Assembly: GCF_003583725.1 (NCBI RefSeq)
Contig: NZ_QXTF01000002.1
Location: forward strand, 62,001-126,000
Length of the DNA: 64,000 bases
Reading direction: 5' to 3'
Source of the DNA: Sphingomonas edaphi
GTDB lineage: Bacteria > Pseudomonadota > Alphaproteobacteria > Sphingomonadales > Sphingomonadaceae
In this document: positions 27,111 through 36,032 of the stretch, one piece after another
How positions within the stretch are numbered: position 1 is the stretch's first letter
Layout: each line of letters starts with the position of its first letter
Notes under the pieces: generated by a model
Told to the model about the DNA's origin: nothing
Seen by the model: only the letters and a program-made list of their open reading frames with translations
Database searches by the model: none
Position numbers and translations under genes: made by a program

Positions 27111-27602
27111 TCAGTTGTTCTCCCGCAGCAGGTCAAGTGTTCCAATCTCGTTGATCAGCCGCAGGCGATCCGGCGGTGTGAGTTCCATCGTCATCGTCTT
27201 GCCGATGATCGCATGCACCTGCACCTCCAATGCCATTGTCGCCGGTTCGCACCCGCGCTCGCTCTTCATGGCATGGTCGGTGCCCAGTACGAGCTTGTCG
27301 CCGTTCCGAACCCAGCCGTTGAGGCGCAGGTCGTTACAGCCGAGGTAAGCGCGCGTCGGCGGCTGGGGCGATTCGATGACGATGCTGTCTCCAGTGTCGG
27401 TTGCCGTCCCAAGGCCTTCGCCACCAAACAGGATCCATGGGCCATCGACGGTCCGTCCATTCACCGCTGCAATCGTCCACCGGCCCTGCAGGTTGTCCTG
27501 GGCGACGACGGGACGGACTTCGGGAGCCGGCGGCGGGACCGCGGGCCGGGTTCCCGCGCATGCAGTGAGAGCAAACGGGATCAGTAAGACAAGTCGGGTC
27601 AT
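27111..27602 (-). CDS. META/HslJ-like domain lipoprotein
   Basis: 163 residues with a lipoprotein signal (MTRLVLLIPFALTACAG, lipobox cysteine near residue 15), a Pro-rich linker, then a META-like domain starting QGRWTIAAVNG. The conserved YLGCNDLRLNG and RGCEPATMALE segments, each with a cysteine, match the family pattern of a beta-sandwich with two conserved turns. META/HslJ proteins are heat-shock or novobiocin-linked envelope proteins of unknown biochemistry. Start chosen at the ATG directly before the signal peptide. It follows the aminotransferase gene on the same strand with a 47-nt gap. Confidence 0.78.
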   Translation of the reverse strand: MTRLVLLIPFALTACAGTRPAVPPPAPEVRPVVAQDNLQGRWTIAAVNGRTVDGPWILFGGEGLGTATDTGDSIVIESPQPPTRAYLGCNDLRLNGWVRNGDKLVLGTDHAMKSERGCEPATMALEVQVHAIIGKTMTMELTPPDRLRLINEIGTLDLLRENN

Positions 27603-27649
27603 GGCTCGTTTATAGCCGGGCGCAGATGAACGAACGCCGCTTCGGGCAG

Positions 27650-28828
27650 TCACGCCTTTGCGATCATCTTCTTAATGCCGCGAGCCGCTTGGCGTAGGCG
27701 TTGTTCGTTCTCGACCAGCGCGAGGCGGACATAGCCTTCGCCTTCCTCGCCAAAGCCGACCCCGGGCGCGACGGCGACATGGGCTTCGGTCAGCAGGCGC
27801 TTGGCGAACTCCATACTGCCGAGCTGGCGGAAGGGCTCCGGGATCGGGGCCCAGGCAAACATGCTAGCCATCGGCACGGGAATGTCCCAGCCAGCCCGAC
27901 CGAAGCTTTCGACCATCACGTCGCGGCGCGCCTTGTACAGCGTCCGGTTGAACTCGATGATGTCCTGCGGTCCGTTGAGAGCCGCGCAGGCGGCGGCCTG
28001 GATAGGCGTGAACGCACCATAGTCGAGGTAGCTTTTCACCCGGGTCAGCGCGCCGATAAGCCGCGCGTTGCCGACCGCGAAGCCCATGCGCCAACCGGCC
28101 ATCGAGTAGGTCTTGCTCATCGACGTAAACTCGACCGCGACGTCTTTTGCGCCCTCGACCTGCAGGATCGACGGGGTCGGCGTATCCCCGAAGTAGATCT
28201 CGGCATACGCGAGGTCGGAGATGAGGATCAGCCCGGCGTCGCGGGCGAAGGCGACGAGCTTTTCATAGAAATCGAGATCGACGACCTGCGCGGTGGGATT
28301 GGACGGGTAGCCGATGACCAGCACCTTCGGGCGCGGCACCGTGTAGCGCATCGCCTTTTCCAGCCGGTCGAAAAAGTCGGGACCTGGAACGGCAGGGATC
28401 GAGCGGATCGCGGCGCCGGCGATGATGAAGCCGAAATGGTGGATCGGATAGCTGGGGTTCGGCGTGAGCACGACATCGCCTGGCGCCGTAATCGCCTGAG
28501 CAAGGTTGGCGAGGCCTTCTTTGCTGCCCAGCGTAACGATCACTTCGCTGTCGGGATCGAGATCGACGTCGAAGCGACGTTTGTAATAGGCGGCCTGGGC
28601 CTTGCGGAGACCGGGGATGCCCTTCGACGCGGAATAGCGGTGTGCGGTCGGCTTGGCTGCCACTTCGGCCAGCTTGTCGATGACATGTTTGGGCGGGGCG
28701 CCGTCCGGATTGCCCATGCCGAGGTCGACGATGTCCTCGCCCCGCGCCCGGGCCGCGGCCTTCATCGCGTTCACCTCTGCGAAGACATAGGGCGGCAGGC
28801 GCTGGATTCGATAGAATTCGTCGGTCAT
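27650..28828 (-). CDS. alaC: Alanine/glutamate-pyruvate aminotransferase (AlaC type)
   Basis: A 392-residue fold-type I PLP aminotransferase. GKYGxx-like substrate loop DIVDLGMGNPDGAPP near residue 35, NPSYPIHHFGF near 125, SDLAYAEIYF near 205 and the PLP lysine in TSMSKTYSMAGWRMGF near 240 match the AlaC group, which transfers an amino group between glutamate and pyruvate. The N-terminus DEFYRIQRLPPYVFAEVN is also diagnostic. Upstream is the TRIC-like gene (9 nt gap) on the same strand. Confidence 0.94.
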   Translation of the reverse strand: MTDEFYRIQRLPPYVFAEVNAMKAAARARGEDIVDLGMGNPDGAPPKHVIDKLAEVAAKPTAHRYSASKGIPGLRKAQAAYYKRRFDVDLDPDSEVIVTLGSKEGLANLAQAITAPGDVVLTPNPSYPIHHFGFIIAGAAIRSIPAVPGPDFFDRLEKAMRYTVPRPKVLVIGYPSNPTAQVVDLDFYEKLVAFARDAGLILISDLAYAEIYFGDTPTPSILQVEGAKDVAVEFTSMSKTYSMAGWRMGFAVGNARLIGALTRVKSYLDYGAFTPIQAAACAALNGPQDIIEFNRTLYKARRDVMVESFGRAGWDIPVPMASMFAWAPIPEPFRQLGSMEFAKRLLTEAHVAVAPGVGFGEEGEGYVRLALVENEQRLRQAARGIKKMIAKA

Positions 28829-28837
28829 GGGACGACT

Positions 28838-29458
28838 CTAGCGGTCGTAGGCAGGAAGGCTCAAGCCGCGAGCGATGGCGGCGCCGCGAAGCGCGAATCC
28901 CATCAGCCCGGCGACCAGGGCCGCTAGGGTAACCGGCGCGCCGGCGACGGCGAGGATGACGAACAAGCCCGAAGCGAGGGCGGCGGCGGTGACGTAAAGC
29001 TCCGGCCGCATGAGGATCGATGGCTCGCCCGCCAGCACGTCGCGGATGATTCCCCCGACGCAGGCGGTCATGACGCCCATTGCGAAGGCTGGGACGGGCG
29101 CGACACCATAGTTCAATGCTTTAGCGGCGCCATAAGTCGAGTAAGCAGCGAGGCCGATGGCGTCGAACCAGAGGAGGGCGCGTTCGGCGATCACCTTGCG
29201 CGACAGGGTCCATACCCCGAGCGCCGCGCCAATGCAGATGAGCAGCGTCGCGTTGGTGCCGACCCAGAATACCGGCGCGCCGATCAGCAGGTCACGCAGT
29301 GTACCGCCACCTACGCCCGTGACGACCGCGAAGAAGATGAAGGTGACCAGCGTCTGCTTCTTTTCCGCGGCCAGCAGGGCGCCCGACACGGCGAAGACGG
29401 CAATGCCGACATAATCGAGAAGGACAAGCGCGTCGGGCAGGATGGCTGGCGGGGTCAT
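28838..29458 (-). CDS. TRIC-family (YicG-like) cation channel protein
   Basis: 206 residues with seven predicted transmembrane helices and the two-fold repeat of the family: GGGTLRDLLIGAPVFW near residue 50 and GGIIRDVLAGEPSILM near 135. The doubled GG-x-(x)RD motif is the hallmark of the prokaryotic TRIC/UPF0126 proteins, trimeric potassium-permeable channels. Located immediately upstream of alaC on the same strand and divergent to phaC. Physiological role in bacteria is unclear. Confidence 0.87.
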   Translation of the reverse strand: MTPPAILPDALVLLDYVGIAVFAVSGALLAAEKKQTLVTFIFFAVVTGVGGGTLRDLLIGAPVFWVGTNATLLICIGAALGVWTLSRKVIAERALLWFDAIGLAAYSTYGAAKALNYGVAPVPAFAMGVMTACVGGIIRDVLAGEPSILMRPELYVTAAALASGLFVILAVAGAPVTLAALVAGLMGFALRGAAIARGLSLPAYDR

Positions 29459-29470
29459 TCGTCTCGCCTA

Positions 29471-29500
29471 TGGATTGCTTCGCATTCGCCCGCAATGACG
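29471..29500 (-). repeat. Dispersed repeat, copy 2, upstream of phaC
   Basis: TGGATTGCTTCGC then ATTCGCCCGCAATGACG, the inverted counterpart of the element at 25493 with one extra base and one substitution. It occupies the 56-nt gap between the divergent starts of the TRIC gene and phaC; an apparent upstream phaC extension through it encodes no plausible protein N-terminus. Confidence 0.6.
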
Positions 29501-29514
29501 AGTATGGCGCCAAC

Positions 29515-31251
29515 ATGACCAACGAGACGACGACCACCGTTCCCGGGATCGAGGACTGGCAGCATTGGGCGCTGGTCATGGCACGAGCCAACCAGATGAT
29601 AATGGAGGCTTGGGCCGACAATCTCGGCAAGGCCAGCCACATGCCGGGGTTCGGCCTTCCGCAGCCGCCGTCCAAAAGCGCCGATCCAATGCAGTGGATG
29701 AGTGCGGGGGCGGAAGCTTGGTCGAAAGGGCTGGACGCGTGGAGCGAGATGCTCGGCCAGTATAGCACAGCTGGCGAGCAGAAGGACCGCCGCTTTGGAT
29801 CGCCCGAATGGCGCGAAAGCCCGATCTTCGACACGGTTCGGCAGAGCTATCTGGCAATTAGCGACAAGCTGATGGGCACGGTCGAGGAAATCGACGGGCT
29901 CGACGAGGTTGCGCGCAACCGGCTGCGCTTCGCCACGAAGGGCTTCGTTGACGCGATGAGCCCGGCCAACTTCATGGCGACCAATCCGGAGGTGATGAAG
30001 CGCACAATTGACACCAAGGGCGAAAATCTTCTCGCAGGCCTCAAGAATATGCTCGCCGATATTTCTAGGGGTCAGGTAACGCACAGCCCGGAAGGAGCGT
30101 TCGAGCTGGGCCGCAACCTCGCGACGACGCCAGGCAAGGTGATTTACGAGACCAAGCTATTCCAGCTGATCCACTATGCGCCGACCACCGACAAGGTGCT
30201 GGAGACGCCGCTGGCAATCTTCCCGCCGTGGATCAACCGCTTCTACATTCTCGACCTCACGCCGGAGAAAAGTTTCGTCAAATGGACGGTCGACCAGGGC
30301 GTCAGCCTGTTCATGATCAGCTGGAAGAGCGCGGACGAGAGCATCCGCGACGTGACGATGGACGATTATGTCGCCGCGCAGGTCGAGGCAGTGGACGTGA
30401 TCCGCGACCTTCTCGGCGTGAAGAATGTCCACACCATCGGCTACTGCGTCGCCGGGACGACACTGGCGGCGACGCTGGCCTATCTAGCGGGAAAGGGAGA
30501 GGCCGCGAAAGTCGCAAGCGCGACCTTTTTTACCGCGCAGGTGGATTTCGAGGATGCGGGCGATCTGAAGCTGTTCCTTGGCGACGAGACGATGGCGACG
30601 CTCAACCAGCTGACCTCGGAAACGGGGGTGCTGGACGGTCGGGTAATGGCAGCGACGTTCAACCTGCTGCGCGGGCGCGATCTGATCTGGAACTATGTCG
30701 TCAACAATTACCTGTTGGGGAACGACCCGCCGCCGTTCGACCTGCTCCACTGGAACGGCGACGTGACCAACCTGCCGGGCGGTTGGCACCGCGATTATCT
30801 GATGCGTCTGTACCGCGAGAACATGCTGGTGAAACCGGGTGGGATCTTGGTGAAGGGCGTGCCGATCGACCTGACGAAGATCGCGACGCCAGCCTACATC
30901 CAGGCGGGACGCGAAGATCATATCGCGCCGAGCGCGAGCGTTTGGAAGCTGACGCGGATCCTGAAAGGTCCGGTGCGCTTCGTTCTTGCGGGTTCGGGTC
31001 ACATCGCGGGCGTGGTGAATCCTCCGGCGGCGGGGAAATACCAATATTGGACCAATGAGCAGGACGCGGCGACGCTCGACGAGTTCGTCGCAGGCGCGAC
31101 CGAGACCAAGGGCAGCTGGTGGCCGGACTGGATCGCCTGGTTGAAGAAGCTTGCGCCAAAGACGGTCAAGGCGACAGGCGCGCGCGTGCCGGGCGGAGGC
31201 AAGCTGAAGCCAATCGAGAATGCACCGGGGCGCTACGTGAAGACGCGCTAG
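29515..31251 (+). CDS. phaC: Class I poly(R)-hydroxyalkanoate synthase
   Basis: Polymerises hydroxyacyl-CoAs on PHA granules. 578 residues, the full length of class I enzymes that work without a PhaE/PhaR partner. The N-terminal region (WQHWALVMARANQM, then the pre-domain), FPPWINRFYILDLTPEKS near 225, the lipase-like box GYCVAGTT near 305 with the catalytic cysteine, the aspartate in IQAGREDHIAPS near 465 and the histidine in GSGHIAGVVNPP near 495 are all intact. Start chosen at ATG 29515 (MTNETTTTVPG); the upstream in-frame ATG falls in the repeat. The granule protein (phasin) is 6 kb downstream. Confidence 0.95.
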   Translation: MTNETTTTVPGIEDWQHWALVMARANQMIMEAWADNLGKASHMPGFGLPQPPSKSADPMQWMSAGAEAWSKGLDAWSEMLGQYSTAGEQKDRRFGSPEWRESPIFDTVRQSYLAISDKLMGTVEEIDGLDEVARNRLRFATKGFVDAMSPANFMATNPEVMKRTIDTKGENLLAGLKNMLADISRGQVTHSPEGAFELGRNLATTPGKVIYETKLFQLIHYAPTTDKVLETPLAIFPPWINRFYILDLTPEKSFVKWTVDQGVSLFMISWKSADESIRDVTMDDYVAAQVEAVDVIRDLLGVKNVHTIGYCVAGTTLAATLAYLAGKGEAAKVASATFFTAQVDFEDAGDLKLFLGDETMATLNQLTSETGVLDGRVMAATFNLLRGRDLIWNYVVNNYLLGNDPPPFDLLHWNGDVTNLPGGWHRDYLMRLYRENMLVKPGGILVKGVPIDLTKIATPAYIQAGREDHIAPSASVWKLTRILKGPVRFVLAGSGHIAGVVNPPAAGKYQYWTNEQDAATLDEFVAGATETKGSWWPDWIAWLKKLAPKTVKATGARVPGGGKLKPIENAPGRYVKTR

Positions 31252-31255
31252 GCGC

Positions 31256-31852
31256 TTAGCAATTCTGGTAGCGCCAGTGCCGTCTCTTGCCTTCGGATAG
31301 CCATTCGATGGCTGTGGCAACGCGCTTGGCGCGGGTGGCATCCTGCTTCGCTTCCGAAATCCATTCGAGATAGTCTCGCTGGGCGGACGGCGGGAAGCCG
31401 TCGAGCGTCGCCTTCGCCTTGGGCGCCTTGGCCAGTGCCGTGGCGAAGTCGGGATGCATTTCAGCCGCGGGCTTCGGCGCTTGCTTTGTCTTGCGGGCGG
31501 CGGGCGCGCTCCCGGCCAGTTCAGCCGCCTTGCGGATCAACGCGTCGAGCTCCGCGTCTGGCGGCAGGTCGTCGACCGACTTCAGCTTGCCGAACTGTCC
31601 CATCGCACCATCACTGGCGGCTTCGCCCCGAATTTCCTGGCCGCGCCAGAAGTTGATGGCAGCATGCGCCTTGAAGGCGGCCATCATCAGCAGGATCTTG
31701 CCGTCGAGTGTGAACCCGGGCGCGCTCCATTTCAACGTTTCCTCGACCTCCGGGACAGTCGCGTGAACGCGCTGCCGGACATGTTCGAGGATGAGGCTGG
31801 CAAAGGGGGCAGCCTTCGCGATGTAGGCGTCGATCCGGGGATCGCGGCTCAA
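31256..31852 (-). CDS. YdeI/OmpD-associated family protein (DUF1801 + YdeI)
   Basis: 198 residues. The N-terminal DUF1801 part shows ETLKWSAPGFTLDGK and FKAHAAINFWRGQE, the C-terminal YdeI part ends with ALAKAPKAKATLDGFPPS then DYLEWISEAKQDATRAKRV, all typical of this two-part family. The function is not established; members are stress- or OmpD-associated in enterobacteria. Start is TTG overlapping the stop of the small membrane gene (TTGA). It is convergent with phaC, 4 nt away. Confidence 0.86.
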   Translation of the reverse strand: MSRDPRIDAYIAKAAPFASLILEHVRQRVHATVPEVEETLKWSAPGFTLDGKILLMMAAFKAHAAINFWRGQEIRGEAASDGAMGQFGKLKSVDDLPPDAELDALIRKAAELAGSAPAARKTKQAPKPAAEMHPDFATALAKAPKAKATLDGFPPSAQRDYLEWISEAKQDATRAKRVATAIEWLSEGKRRHWRYQNC

Positions 31853-32070
31853 ATGATCCCGCCCCCTAGCATCAGCCGGATGACACCGACGACGATGACG
31901 AAAAGGTTGAGGTTGCGCCCCATATTGCTGGAGGACACGGCGCCGATGCCGGCGCCGACCACCGCGAGCGGAATGATTAGCCAGTTGGCCCAACCGAGCA
32001 GCGGGATAAAGGCTATCGCGGCACAAAGCAGCGCGATGGCACCAATGATGAGCGAGACAACGTTGAGCAT
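31849..32070 (-). CDS. Small three-helix membrane protein, unknown
   Basis: 73 residues, almost wholly hydrophobic, with three segments (NVVSLIIGAIALLCAAIAFI, then NWLIIPLAVVGAGIGAVSSS, then NLFVIVVGVIRLMLGGGII). The stop overlaps the TTG start of the YdeI-like gene. No family recognised. Coupling to a neighbour supports reality, and no charged soluble domain is present. Confidence 0.7.
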   Translation of the reverse strand: MLNVVSLIIGAIALLCAAIAFIPLLGWANWLIIPLAVVGAGIGAVSSSNMGRNLNLFVIVVGVIRLMLGGGII

Positions 32071-32124
32071 AATATTGAGCTTAACAGGAAAGCGCGGATT
32101 CCCACATGAAAGTTTGCGAGTAAC

Positions 32125-33066
32125 TCACGCCTTTGCCTGCTCGCACGATGGCGCGGAGCGTTTGGCGCGCAGCGAGTGGAGCAAGGACGTCACGTAAAGG
32201 AAGAGTGCCGTCCAGATGCAGCCGAAGGCAATGGCGTGCGCCGTGGTGAACGGCTCGCCGTATACAGCGACGGCCAGCAGGAACTGCAGGGTCGGGGCAA
32301 TGAACTGGAGCATGCCGACCGTCGAATAGGCGAGGCGGCGCGCGGCGGCCGTGAAACAGAGCAGCGGGATGGTCGAGATGATACCGGTCGCCATGAGCAG
32401 CATGGTTTCGGAATCATTCGTGCCGAAGAACGACCTGCCATCCGCGCCGCCGAGCGCTAGCCAGGTTAGCGCGATTGGAGCGAGAAGGATGGTTTCGATC
32501 GTCAGGCCGGCAAGCGAATCCACCGCGACGATCTTTCGGAGAAGGCCGTAGGTCGCGAAGCTGAAACAGAGCCCAAGGCTGATCCACAATGTGCCGAGCG
32601 CGCCAGCCGCGAGCACCGCGATGCCGCCCGCGGCAATTGCGACTGCGGCCCATTGCAGGCGAGACAGGCGTTCCTTGAGGATGAAACGCCCAAGCAAAAT
32701 ATTGGCGAGTGGGTTGAGATAATAGCCGAGGCTTCCCGCAAGAATGTGCCCGCTATTGATGGCGTAGACGTAAAGCAGCCAGTTTGCCGCGATCAGCAAA
32801 GCAGTCAGCAGCAGAATGGCGAGGATACGACGGTCGCGGACTGCGTCCGCAACCTGCTGCCACGCCTTCACGACGGTGACGAGTACGGCCAGCGCGATCA
32901 GCGACCAGACGATGCGGTGGGCAACAATGTCGATCGCGGGCACCGCCTGCAGCCACTTGAAGTAGATCGGCATGACGCCCCACAGCCCATAGGCGGCGAG
33001 CCCGTAGATGAAGCCGGCGCGGACGCGGCGGGCGTCTTCGTGAGGGGTGGGGGCTGCTTGGTTCAC
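32125..33066 (-). CDS. rarD: EamA-family transporter RarD
   Basis: About 313 residues, ten hydrophobic segments in the two EamA halves. The N-terminal GFIYGLAAYGLWGVMPIYFK, the NSGHILAGSLGYYLNPLAN motif near residue 105 and the second half repeat match RarD, the chloramphenicol-sensitive-protein branch of drug/metabolite transporters with an unproven natural substrate. Start is uncertain: GTG 33066 is used because it gives a normal-length N-terminus; a TTG 36 nt upstream is possible. Neither has a strong ribosome-binding site. Confidence 0.9.
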   Translation of the reverse strand: MNQAAPTPHEDARRVRAGFIYGLAAYGLWGVMPIYFKWLQAVPAIDIVAHRIVWSLIALAVLVTVVKAWQQVADAVRDRRILAILLLTALLIAANWLLYVYAINSGHILAGSLGYYLNPLANILLGRFILKERLSRLQWAAVAIAAGGIAVLAAGALGTLWISLGLCFSFATYGLLRKIVAVDSLAGLTIETILLAPIALTWLALGGADGRSFFGTNDSETMLLMATGIISTIPLLCFTAAARRLAYSTVGMLQFIAPTLQFLLAVAVYGEPFTTAHAIAFGCIWTALFLYVTSLLHSLRAKRSAPSCEQAKA

Positions 33067-33175
33067 GGAAGATGCGCCTAGCGGCGGTTGGCGGCCAGTC
33101 AATCGAACTGGTCAATATAACGTTGGTTGAAAGACGATGTGCGCTGGTTCACTCTGGCGCGGGGTAATTCCTGTC

Positions 33176-33850
33176 ATGGAGTCGTGCTTGAGACCTGGTT
33201 GGGCCTTGCCGTTGCTTGCTGTCGTCACCCTGGCGGCATGCGAAACCGCGCCCAAGTCGGTTCCCAAGGTGGTTGCCGCTCCGCCGTCTACCAAGGCCGA
33301 AGTGTGGCAGGGATTTGCCAATCCCGCGGACCTGGCGCGCATCCAACGCGTCGCGACGGGCTGGTCGAGCGGATTGGCCGAAGCCCGCGCCGGCGGTTTT
33401 CGGGACGCGATTCGCGGCGAGGGGCGGCTTTTGAATCCCGATGCCGCGCTGCCCCGTCCTGCGCCGACGCCGGGCAGCTACAGCTGCCGCATGGTCAAGC
33501 TGGGCAAGGAAGGCGGCAAGGGTCCGGCTTTCCAGAAATTCAAACCGTTCTTTTGCTATGTGCAGGTGGAAGGAGAGTTGTTCACCATCGTCAAGCAAAC
33601 CGGCAGCCAGCGGCCGGCTGGACGGCTCTGGGAGGATGATTTCCCCAACCGGATGATTTTTCTAGGAAGCCTTGCGCTCGGCAACGAGGACGAGGCGCGT
33701 GCCTATGGCGACGATCCGAAGCGAGACATGGCCGGCGTATTCGAGCGCATCGCGCCGTTCGTGTGGCGATTGGTCATTCCCTATCCACAGGACGGCAGCC
33801 GGCTGCAGGTATTCGAACTGACTCCCGTAGCCGAACAGCCCAAGGGATGA
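33176..33850 (+). CDS. DUF4893 family lipoprotein
   Basis: 224 residues with signal peptide and lipobox (LPLLAVVTLAACETAP, cysteine near 22), then the soluble domain with ATGWSSGLAEARAGG, GRLLNPDAALP, PTPGSYSCRMVKLGKEG and WEDDFPNRMIFLGSLALGNE. This is the DUF4893 pattern common in sphingomonads; the function is unknown. The ATG chosen immediately precedes the signal; an upstream in-frame ATG adds 13 residues. Its stop overlaps the next ATG (ATGA). Confidence 0.82.
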   Translation: MESCLRPGWALPLLAVVTLAACETAPKSVPKVVAAPPSTKAEVWQGFANPADLARIQRVATGWSSGLAEARAGGFRDAIRGEGRLLNPDAALPRPAPTPGSYSCRMVKLGKEGGKGPAFQKFKPFFCYVQVEGELFTIVKQTGSQRPAGRLWEDDFPNRMIFLGSLALGNEDEARAYGDDPKRDMAGVFERIAPFVWRLVIPYPQDGSRLQVFELTPVAEQPKG

Positions 33851-34218
33851 GCCTGTCCGACCCGGCGGAGGTCCGGGCGCACCTGATTGCCGCCGCGGCC
33901 GCAGGCCATGCGCTGACCTATTCGGAATTGCTGGAGCATCTCGGCTACGGCTTTTCGCGGCCGAAAATGCGCCAGCTCTGCAAGACACTGGGCGCGGTGG
34001 ACGAACAAGCTGCGACGCGCGGAGAACCCGAACTGGCGGTCCTAGTGGTCCGCCAGTCGGACGGACTGCCCGGCCAGGGATGGTGGATGGCTGATGGTGG
34101 GGCGATCCATGGCTACAGCGGACCATGGGTCGGGCCAGAGGCCGAGCGCTTTATCCGCAAGCTGCAGCAGGTGGCCTTCGACCATTGGGCAATGGCGCCC
34201 GACGAGGCTTCGGGCTAA
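33847..34218 (+). CDS. Conserved hypothetical protein, coupled to DUF4893 gene
   Basis: 123 residues. Helical N-terminus (PAEVRAHLIAAAAAGHALTY) followed by a winged-helix-like segment (SELLEHLGYGFSRPKMRQLC) and the well-ordered VRQSDGLPGQGWWMADG, ending in an amphipathic helix. It looks like a small helical, possibly DNA- or protein-binding unit, but I recognise no named family and assign no enzymatic function. Starts by ATGA overlap; nine nt before the RluA gene. Confidence 0.76.
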   Translation: MSLSDPAEVRAHLIAAAAAGHALTYSELLEHLGYGFSRPKMRQLCKTLGAVDEQAATRGEPELAVLVVRQSDGLPGQGWWMADGGAIHGYSGPWVGPEAERFIRKLQQVAFDHWAMAPDEASG

Positions 34219-34227
34219 GGGGCCGAA

Positions 34228-35373
34228 ATGGCCAAGATTTCCAGCGATAATGTGCGGACGTTCTCCGTCGGCGAAGACGATGACGGCATCCGGCTCGACC
34301 GCTGGTTCAAGCGGCACCTGCCCGATGTCAGCTTCAACCTTGTCTCGCGCTGGGCGCGGACCGGCCAGCTGCGCGTAGACGGTAAGCGCGCCACGCCCGG
34401 CGATAGGCTGGCGACAGGGCAGGTCCTGCGCGTGCCGCCGGCCGAGGCCGCGCCTGCCGAAGGGCCGGGCGCCCGACCGAAACGGATCGTCGAGCCCCTG
34501 ACCGACGACGAAGCGGAATTCATCCGAGAGATGGTAATCGCCAAGGGCCGCGACTGGTACGTGCTGAACAAGCCGCCGGGACTGGCGACGCAGGGAGGGA
34601 CCAAGACTGTCCAGCATCTCGACCGCTTGCTAGACGGGCTCGTAAATGACGAAGGCCAGCGACCCAAGTTGGTCCATAGATTGGACAAGGACACGAGCGG
34701 TGTCCTGCTGGTCGCACGCTCGGCGCGAGCTGCTGGACATTTCGCTAAGGCCTTTTCCGGCCGGACCGCGCGAAAGGTCTATTGGGCGCTCATCACTGGC
34801 GTTCCGTCGGCCGACGAAGGGCTGATCGACGCACCGCTCGCGAAGCAGCCAGGTACCGGTGGTGAGAAGATGCATGTCGATGAGGAAAACGGACTTCCGT
34901 CGCGCACTCGCTACCGCCTGATCGAACGTGCCGGAAACCGCGCGGCTTGGGTTGAGTTGCAACCGCTGACCGGGCGGACTCACCAGCTTCGTGCCCATAT
35001 GGCGGCGATCGGCCACCCGATCGTGGGAGACGCCAAATATGGCGGCGCGGATGCGTTCTTGACCGGCGGGATCAGCCGCAAGATGCACCTCCACGCCCGG
35101 CGCCTGAAAGTTGACGGACTTGACGGCAAGCCGATCGACTATACCGCCGAGCTTCCGGGGCATTTCGCGGAAACGCTGGCAACATTGGGCTTCGATCCCA
35201 TGGCGGGCGAGATGATGCCGCTCGACACTCCAGATCCGGCGAAGTCGCCGGAGACCCGCGCGCGGCGCGCGGCGGCGGCGGCCAAGTCGGCGCGCAAGGC
35301 CCGCAAGGGCGAGCGCCGTTCGAGGGGCGGAGCGGCCGCGAAGCCGGCGCGCCGGCCGACACGCCGGAAATGA
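34228..35373 (+). CDS. RluA-family rRNA/tRNA pseudouridine synthase
   Basis: 381 residues. An S4 RNA-binding domain occupies the first 65 residues (RLDRWFKRHLPDVSF and GQLRVDGKRATPGDRL). The catalytic domain carries the aspartate in VHRLDKDTSGVLLVAR near residue 155, with PLTGRTHQLRAHM near 250. A 40-residue C-terminal tail is rich in Ala, Arg and Lys (KSARKARKGERRSR), unusual for the family and possibly for RNA contact. It is placed among RluC/RluD-type enzymes by overall layout; the target uridines cannot be read. Stop overlaps the HAD gene start. Confidence 0.93.
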   Translation: MAKISSDNVRTFSVGEDDDGIRLDRWFKRHLPDVSFNLVSRWARTGQLRVDGKRATPGDRLATGQVLRVPPAEAAPAEGPGARPKRIVEPLTDDEAEFIREMVIAKGRDWYVLNKPPGLATQGGTKTVQHLDRLLDGLVNDEGQRPKLVHRLDKDTSGVLLVARSARAAGHFAKAFSGRTARKVYWALITGVPSADEGLIDAPLAKQPGTGGEKMHVDEENGLPSRTRYRLIERAGNRAAWVELQPLTGRTHQLRAHMAAIGHPIVGDAKYGGADAFLTGGISRKMHLHARRLKVDGLDGKPIDYTAELPGHFAETLATLGFDPMAGEMMPLDTPDPAKSPETRARRAAAAAKSARKARKGERRSRGGAAAKPARRPTRRK

Positions 35374-36032
35374 CCAGGCTGGCCATTTTCGACTGCGACG
35401 GGACGCTGGTTGATAGCGGGGCGTCGATCCACAATGCTCTTCGCCAGACCTTCGACGCGCATGGCCTGAGCTGCCCGCCGCGAGACATCACGAAAAAGGT
35501 TATCGGACTTAGCCTCTACGAAGCCATTTCGACGCTGGTGCCCGAGGGCGATCATCTGGCGATGACCCAAACCTACAAAGACGCCTTCTTTGCGATGCGC
35601 GGCGCGGGCGAGGTCCAGGAACCGCTGTTCGACGGAATCGGCGAACTGCTAGAGACGTTGGAACGGGACGGCTGGTTGCTCGGTGTGGCAACAGGAAAGA
35701 GCATGCGCGGCCTGCGCCACTGCCTTTCGAGCCATGGCTTAGCCAAGCGTTTCGTAACTCTGCAGACCGCTGACCATAATCCGTCGAAGCCGCATCCAGG
35801 CATGGCACTATCGGCAATGGCGGAGGCCGGGGCCGAGCCGGCGCGGACCATCTTCGTCGGGGATACCGGCTGGGACATGGGCTGTGCGCGCAACGCCGGT
35901 GTCGGCGGAATTGGCGCTGGCTGGGGCTATCATGAGGTCGACGAGCTAGTCGCGGAAGGCGCGATAGGCGTTGCCATGGAACCGGCGGCGGTTGCCGCGC
36001 TGGCCAATGACTGGATCGGGAGGAGCGTGTGA
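35370..36032 (+). CDS. HAD-superfamily hydrolase (phosphoglycolate phosphatase-like)
   Basis: 220 residues of HAD subfamily IA. Motif I is IFDCDGTLVDSG near the N-terminus with the nucleophilic aspartate, motif II is GVATGKSM (Thr), motif III is the lysine in KPHPGMAL and motif IV is FVGDTGWDMGCARNAG. The cap domain lies between residues 15 and 85. Gph-type phosphoglycolate phosphatases are the closest named members; substrate unverified. Overlaps RluA by 4 nt upstream and the small membrane gene downstream (GTGA). Confidence 0.91.
   Translation: MTRLAIFDCDGTLVDSGASIHNALRQTFDAHGLSCPPRDITKKVIGLSLYEAISTLVPEGDHLAMTQTYKDAFFAMRGAGEVQEPLFDGIGELLETLERDGWLLGVATGKSMRGLRHCLSSHGLAKRFVTLQTADHNPSKPHPGMALSAMAEAGAEPARTIFVGDTGWDMGCARNAGVGGIGAGWGYHEVDELVAEGAIGVAMEPAAVAALANDWIGRSV

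Noticed and set aside
27701-28927. 408-codon plus-strand frame opposite the alanine aminotransferase.
   Set aside because: Shadow frame of a complete aminotransferase; composition is Arg/Asp-rich and no motif is present.
29470-29514. Longer phaC start including MDCFAFARNDEYG.
   Set aside because: The extension is the translated dispersed repeat, with no ribosome-binding site; the ATG at 29515 gives the normal N-terminus.
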